Source: an uncultured Clostridia bacterium (GTDB lineage Bacteria; Bacillota; Clostridia; Oscillospirales; Ruminococcaceae). Taken from it: a stretch of DNA of 6,751 nucleotides. The stretch is from NCBI GenBank assembly GCA_945931735.1, contig CAMEPN010000103.1:1-6751 (forward strand), read 5' to 3'. Below are positions 5,030 to 6,751 of this stretch, piece after piece. How positions within the stretch are numbered: the first letter of the stretch is position 1; every line of letters starts with the position of its first letter. The notes below the pieces were generated by a model, which saw only the letters and a program-made list of their open reading frames with translations, had not been told where the DNA came from and searched no databases. The position numbers and the translations under genes are program-made.

Positions 5030-5686
5030 ATGAAGAAGATTTTATCTCTTGGCGTTGCTTCTGCAGTTCTGTCTCTGACAGCTGTGGCTGCTTCCGCTGC
5101 AATCACTCCTGTTGTTTCCGATACAGCAGTTGAGGGCGAGCAGCTCGTTGTTGAAGTTGTTGCTAACGGCTTCACCGATGTTGCTACACAGTTCGTAGTT
5201 GAGGCTTCCGAGAACCTGACACTGGTTGACTCTACAACCACTGATAAGGGTCTGCCTGCATTCAACGCAGATACAATGCACTTCGCATGGGCTGGCACTG
5301 AGGCTCCCGCTGAAGGCACAGTTCTTCTGACTCTCGTATTCGATGTTAACGCAGCTGCTGACGAGGACGTTACCGTTAAGCTGACAGCTGACGCTGGCTT
5401 CGAGACCGGCGTTGCTGCTGACGTAGTTTCCACTACTGTTGTAGCAGGCGGCGAGACCGAGACTGATATCGTGGATACCGATACAGCTACCGATACCGAG
5501 ACTGATACCGATACTTCCGGCGTTGTTGACACCGAGACAGCTACCGACACAGCTACTGATACAGAAACTGAAGGCGGCAGCACTACCGGCGGCGACAAGA
5601 CCAACCCTGATTCCGGTATCGCTCTTGCAGTAGTTCCTGCTGTTCTGGCCGGCGCTGCTGTTGTAGTTGCTAAGAAGAGAAAGTAA
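5030..5686 (+). CDS. Wall-anchored single-cohesin-like protein
   Basis: The 218-aa product has a signal peptide (MKK..., cut near AASA, residue 23) and a ~118-aa beta-rich domain (24-141). Its order of motifs, with an early EGEQLVVEV strand, FVVEASENLTLV and a late GTVLLTLVFDV strand, resembles a cohesin, though it is shorter than the usual ~140-150 aa. A Thr/Asp linker (142-191) leads to NPDSG (192-196), an Ala/Val membrane segment and KKRK. NPDSG departs from the PxTG consensus by Ser for Thr, so sortase use is likely but not certain. Adjacent to the dockerin gene and followed by a strong terminator, it is probably co-transcribed with it. It resembles, by layout, single-cohesin wall anchors such as ScaE of Ruminococcus flavefaciens. 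The cohesin call is by pattern, not search. Confidence 0.88.
   Translation: MKKILSLGVASAVLSLTAVAASAAITPVVSDTAVEGEQLVVEVVANGFTDVATQFVVEASENLTLVDSTTTDKGLPAFNADTMHFAWAGTEAPAEGTVLLTLVFDVNAAADEDVTVKLTADAGFETGVAADVVSTTVVAGGETETDIVDTDTATDTETDTDTSGVVDTETATDTATDTETEGGSTTGGDKTNPDSGIALAVVPAVLAGAAVVVAKKRK
5453..5602 (+). repeat. Short-period repeat coding Thr/Asp linker
   Basis: This coding stretch is built of imperfect GAYACN, ACNGAY and GARACN units giving TD, TE and TA dipeptides over residues 142-191. Such linkers space a domain from the wall. Slippage between units could change linker length between strains. Confidence 0.75.
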
Positions 5687-5738
5687 TCTAAGCTGACGCT
5701 TGATTGCTCAACTTTGGCACAACTTGCTGAATAACTTG

Positions 5739-5766
5739 ACCGCCCCGCTCGTCGGGGCGGTTTTTT
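5739..5766 (+). terminator. Strong intrinsic terminator
   Basis: An 8-bp GC-only stem (5740-5747 and 5753-5760), extended by an A-T pair, has a 5-nt loop and is followed by six T residues (5761-5766). It ends the dockerin-cohesin transcription unit 53 bp after the last stop codon. Confidence 0.95.
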
Positions 5767-6060
5767 GCGTTTATAAGAGTTGTTTCATCGGGCGACAGTT
5801 AAGCAGGTCTATTAAATGCATAAAAATTAACGAAAAACTTTGTTTAAAATGCTCAAAATAAGTTTTGCGGTAATATCATTGTTTATTTAAGTATAAAATG
5901 ATAATTACTTAAGCAACACAGCACAATATATAGTCGAATATTGCCATAAAATAAATAACTACCACAAAATACAGAATAGGTAGTTAATAATGATAAGTTT
6001 ACGGCGAAATATGTAATTAATTCCCTTTTTATTGAAAATGACTAAAAAGACTAAATCTTA
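5767..6060. other. AT-rich gap with inverted repeats
   Basis: About 290 bp without a supported gene. It holds three inverted repeats: TTAAGTA/TACTTAA (5887-5912), CAATAT/ATATTG (5924-5943) and the 8-bp TAACTACC/GGTAGTTA (5956-5986). These could be regulator sites for the ABC gene or ordinary AT-rich palindromes. I see no RNA gene. Confidence 0.5.
5956..5986. repeat. 8-bp inverted repeat, possible operator
   Basis: TAACTACC (5956-5963) and GGTAGTTA (5979-5986) are perfect inverted arms with a 15-bp centre, 75 bp upstream of the ABC-gene -35. It might bind a dimeric regulator. No match to a known operator is claimed. Confidence 0.4.
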
Positions 6061-6089
6061 TTGACATTGGCGTGTAAATTTGTTATAAT
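6061..6089 (+). promoter_or_regulatory. Consensus sigma-A promoter for ABC gene
   Basis: TTGACA (6061-6066) and TATAAT (6084-6089) are exact consensus with a 17-bp spacer and a TGT extended -10 (6081-6083). The leader to ATG 6181 would be about 85 nt. The spacer holds CGTGTAAA, shared with the promoter at 664-693. Confidence 0.92.
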
Positions 6090-6120
6090 TATAGCGTAGT
6101 ATATGATAGCGGTGTTATGG

Positions 6121-6157
6121 GTTTGTGTAAATTTTATGCAGAGCCTTTTACACAAGC
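6121..6157 (+). promoter_or_regulatory. Leader inverted repeat of ABC gene
   Basis: TTGTGTAAA (6123-6131) and TTTACACAA (6147-6155) are perfect 9-bp arms, extendable by a G-U and a G-C pair, with a 15-nt loop. It lies in the predicted leader 24 bp before the start codon. It may be an operator for a dimeric repressor or an RNA hairpin; no T run follows. Confidence 0.55.
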
Positions 6158-6180
6158 ATCCGTATGACACAGAGGTAGCT

Positions 6181-6751
6181 ATGGAAAATATCATTGAAGC
6201 AAGAAACGTCTGTATGGATTTTCAAATCGGCGACGGGAGCACGGTGCACGCCCTTAAAGGAATAAACCTTGAGATAAAGCCGCATAAGCTCTCCGTCCTG
6301 CGCGGAAGATCGGGTTCCGGCAAGACGACGCTGATAAATATTCTGGGCGCCCTTGATAAGCCGACCTCAGGGGAGGTTTTTTTCCTTGATAAAGAAAACG
6401 ATATCACAAAGCTCGGCGAGCCTGCGAGAGATAAGCTGAGAAGATATGATATGGCGTTTGTTTTCCAGTCGGTAGCACTTATATCTACAATGACGGCTTT
6501 TGAAAATGTCGAGTTTGCGCTGCGAATGACGAGGCTCCCATACAAGGAACGCATCGAGCGCGCAAAGCAGAGCCTCGTGCAGGTGGGGCTTGAAAAGCGA
6601 ATGCACCACCGCCCCGGCGAAATGTCCGGCGGAGAGCAGCAGCGCGTCGCCATTGCAAGGGCGGTCGCGGTCGCTCCGAAGATAATCTTCGCGGACGAAC
6701 CTACTGCGGAATTGGACAGCCCGACAGGCTTTGCGGTCATGAAGCTGTTCC
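6181..6751 (+). CDS. ABC transporter ATPase, MacB/LolD/FtsE type, partial
   Basis: The visible 190 residues are the ATP-binding subunit of an ABC transporter; the 3' end lies beyond the window. Motifs in order: Walker A GRSGSGKT (42-49), Q-loop FVFQ with Q96, signature MSGGEQQ (148-154), Walker B IIFADE (168-173) with catalytic E173, and D-loop AELDS (176-180) in place of the usual GxLDS. The pattern with FQ...L and SGGEQQRVAIARA is that of the MacB/LolD/FtsE group, which drives export or mechanical work with FtsX-like permeases. In Firmicutes such genes often pair with a permease for peptide or antibiotic resistance; that partner is not visible. Start at 6181 is chosen because GAGG lies at 6172-6175; the in-frame ATG at 6136 has no ribosome binding site and lies in the leader stem. 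Confidence 0.95.
   Translation, partial: MENIIEARNVCMDFQIGDGSTVHALKGINLEIKPHKLSVLRGRSGSGKTTLINILGALDKPTSGEVFFLDKENDITKLGEPARDKLRRYDMAFVFQSVALISTMTAFENVEFALRMTRLPYKERIERAKQSLVQVGLEKRMHHRPGEMSGGEQQRVAIARAVAVAPKIIFADEPTAELDSPTGFAVMKLF

Noticed and set aside
4945..5604. Minus-strand frame of Ser/Val repeats
   Set aside because: It is the reverse reading of the Thr/Asp linker and cohesin domain and would run through the GC hairpin and ribosome site. It has no support.
6136..6138. Alternative ABC-gene start at ATG 6136
   Set aside because: It is in frame but has no ribosome site and lies within the loop of the leader palindrome; ATG 6181 has GAGG at proper distance.
6222..6740. Minus-strand frames opposite the ABC gene
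   Set aside because: The plus strand has all ABC ATPase motifs in order; the minus-strand frames are shadows.

Overview
The window looks like chromosome from an anaerobic Gram-positive Clostridia bacterium of the Ruminococcus / Oscillospiraceae type. The signs are a dockerin and a probable cohesin encoded next to each other, three small secreted proteins with SPDTG- or NPDSG-type wall-sorting tails, strong AGGAGG ribosome binding sites, AT-rich intergenic DNA with sigma-A promoters, and moderately GC-rich coding DNA with strong codon bias. I cannot assign a species from the sequence alone.

Layout. (1) 1-409: a minus-strand tRNA-Arg(CCU) with its own promoter. Downstream of it on the minus strand lie two copies of a ~130-bp hairpin-rich repeat, each with a terminator-like stem followed by a T run. 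(2) 410-803: an AT-rich gap with an apparently orphan plus-strand terminator, then an extended -10 promoter and a ~100-nt leader. (3) 804-2468: two tandem paralogous genes for secreted, wall-anchored proteins. Each has a signal peptide, a ~180-aa Trp-containing probable beta-sandwich domain, an Asp/Ala/Thr linker, SPDTG, a membrane segment and SRKRK. (4) 2469-2756: a dense regulatory gap with a terminator-like hairpin and two ECF-sigma-like promoter motifs with identical spacing. (5) 2757-5686: a 725-aa secreted protein made largely of helical, FIVAR-like modules ending in a type I-like dockerin, then a 218-aa single-cohesin-like protein with an NPDSG wall-sorting tail. A GC-rich switchable stem-loop separates them and a strong terminator follows. 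(6) 5767-6180: a gene-free AT-rich gap with inverted repeats and a near-perfect sigma-A promoter. (7) 6181-6751: the first 190 codons of a MacB/LolD/FtsE-type ABC transporter ATPase, cut by the window end.

How the genes may work together (inference). The dockerin protein has no recognisable catalytic domain and sits just upstream of a single wall-anchored cohesin-like protein. This resembles a cell-surface docking unit in the style of cellulosomes or amylosomes, with the dockerin protein as a long stalk or adaptor. The two paralogous wall proteins upstream may be glycan-binding or structural surface proteins. Codon bias in these four genes suggests abundant products. The ABC gene is a separate transcription unit with more relaxed codon use.
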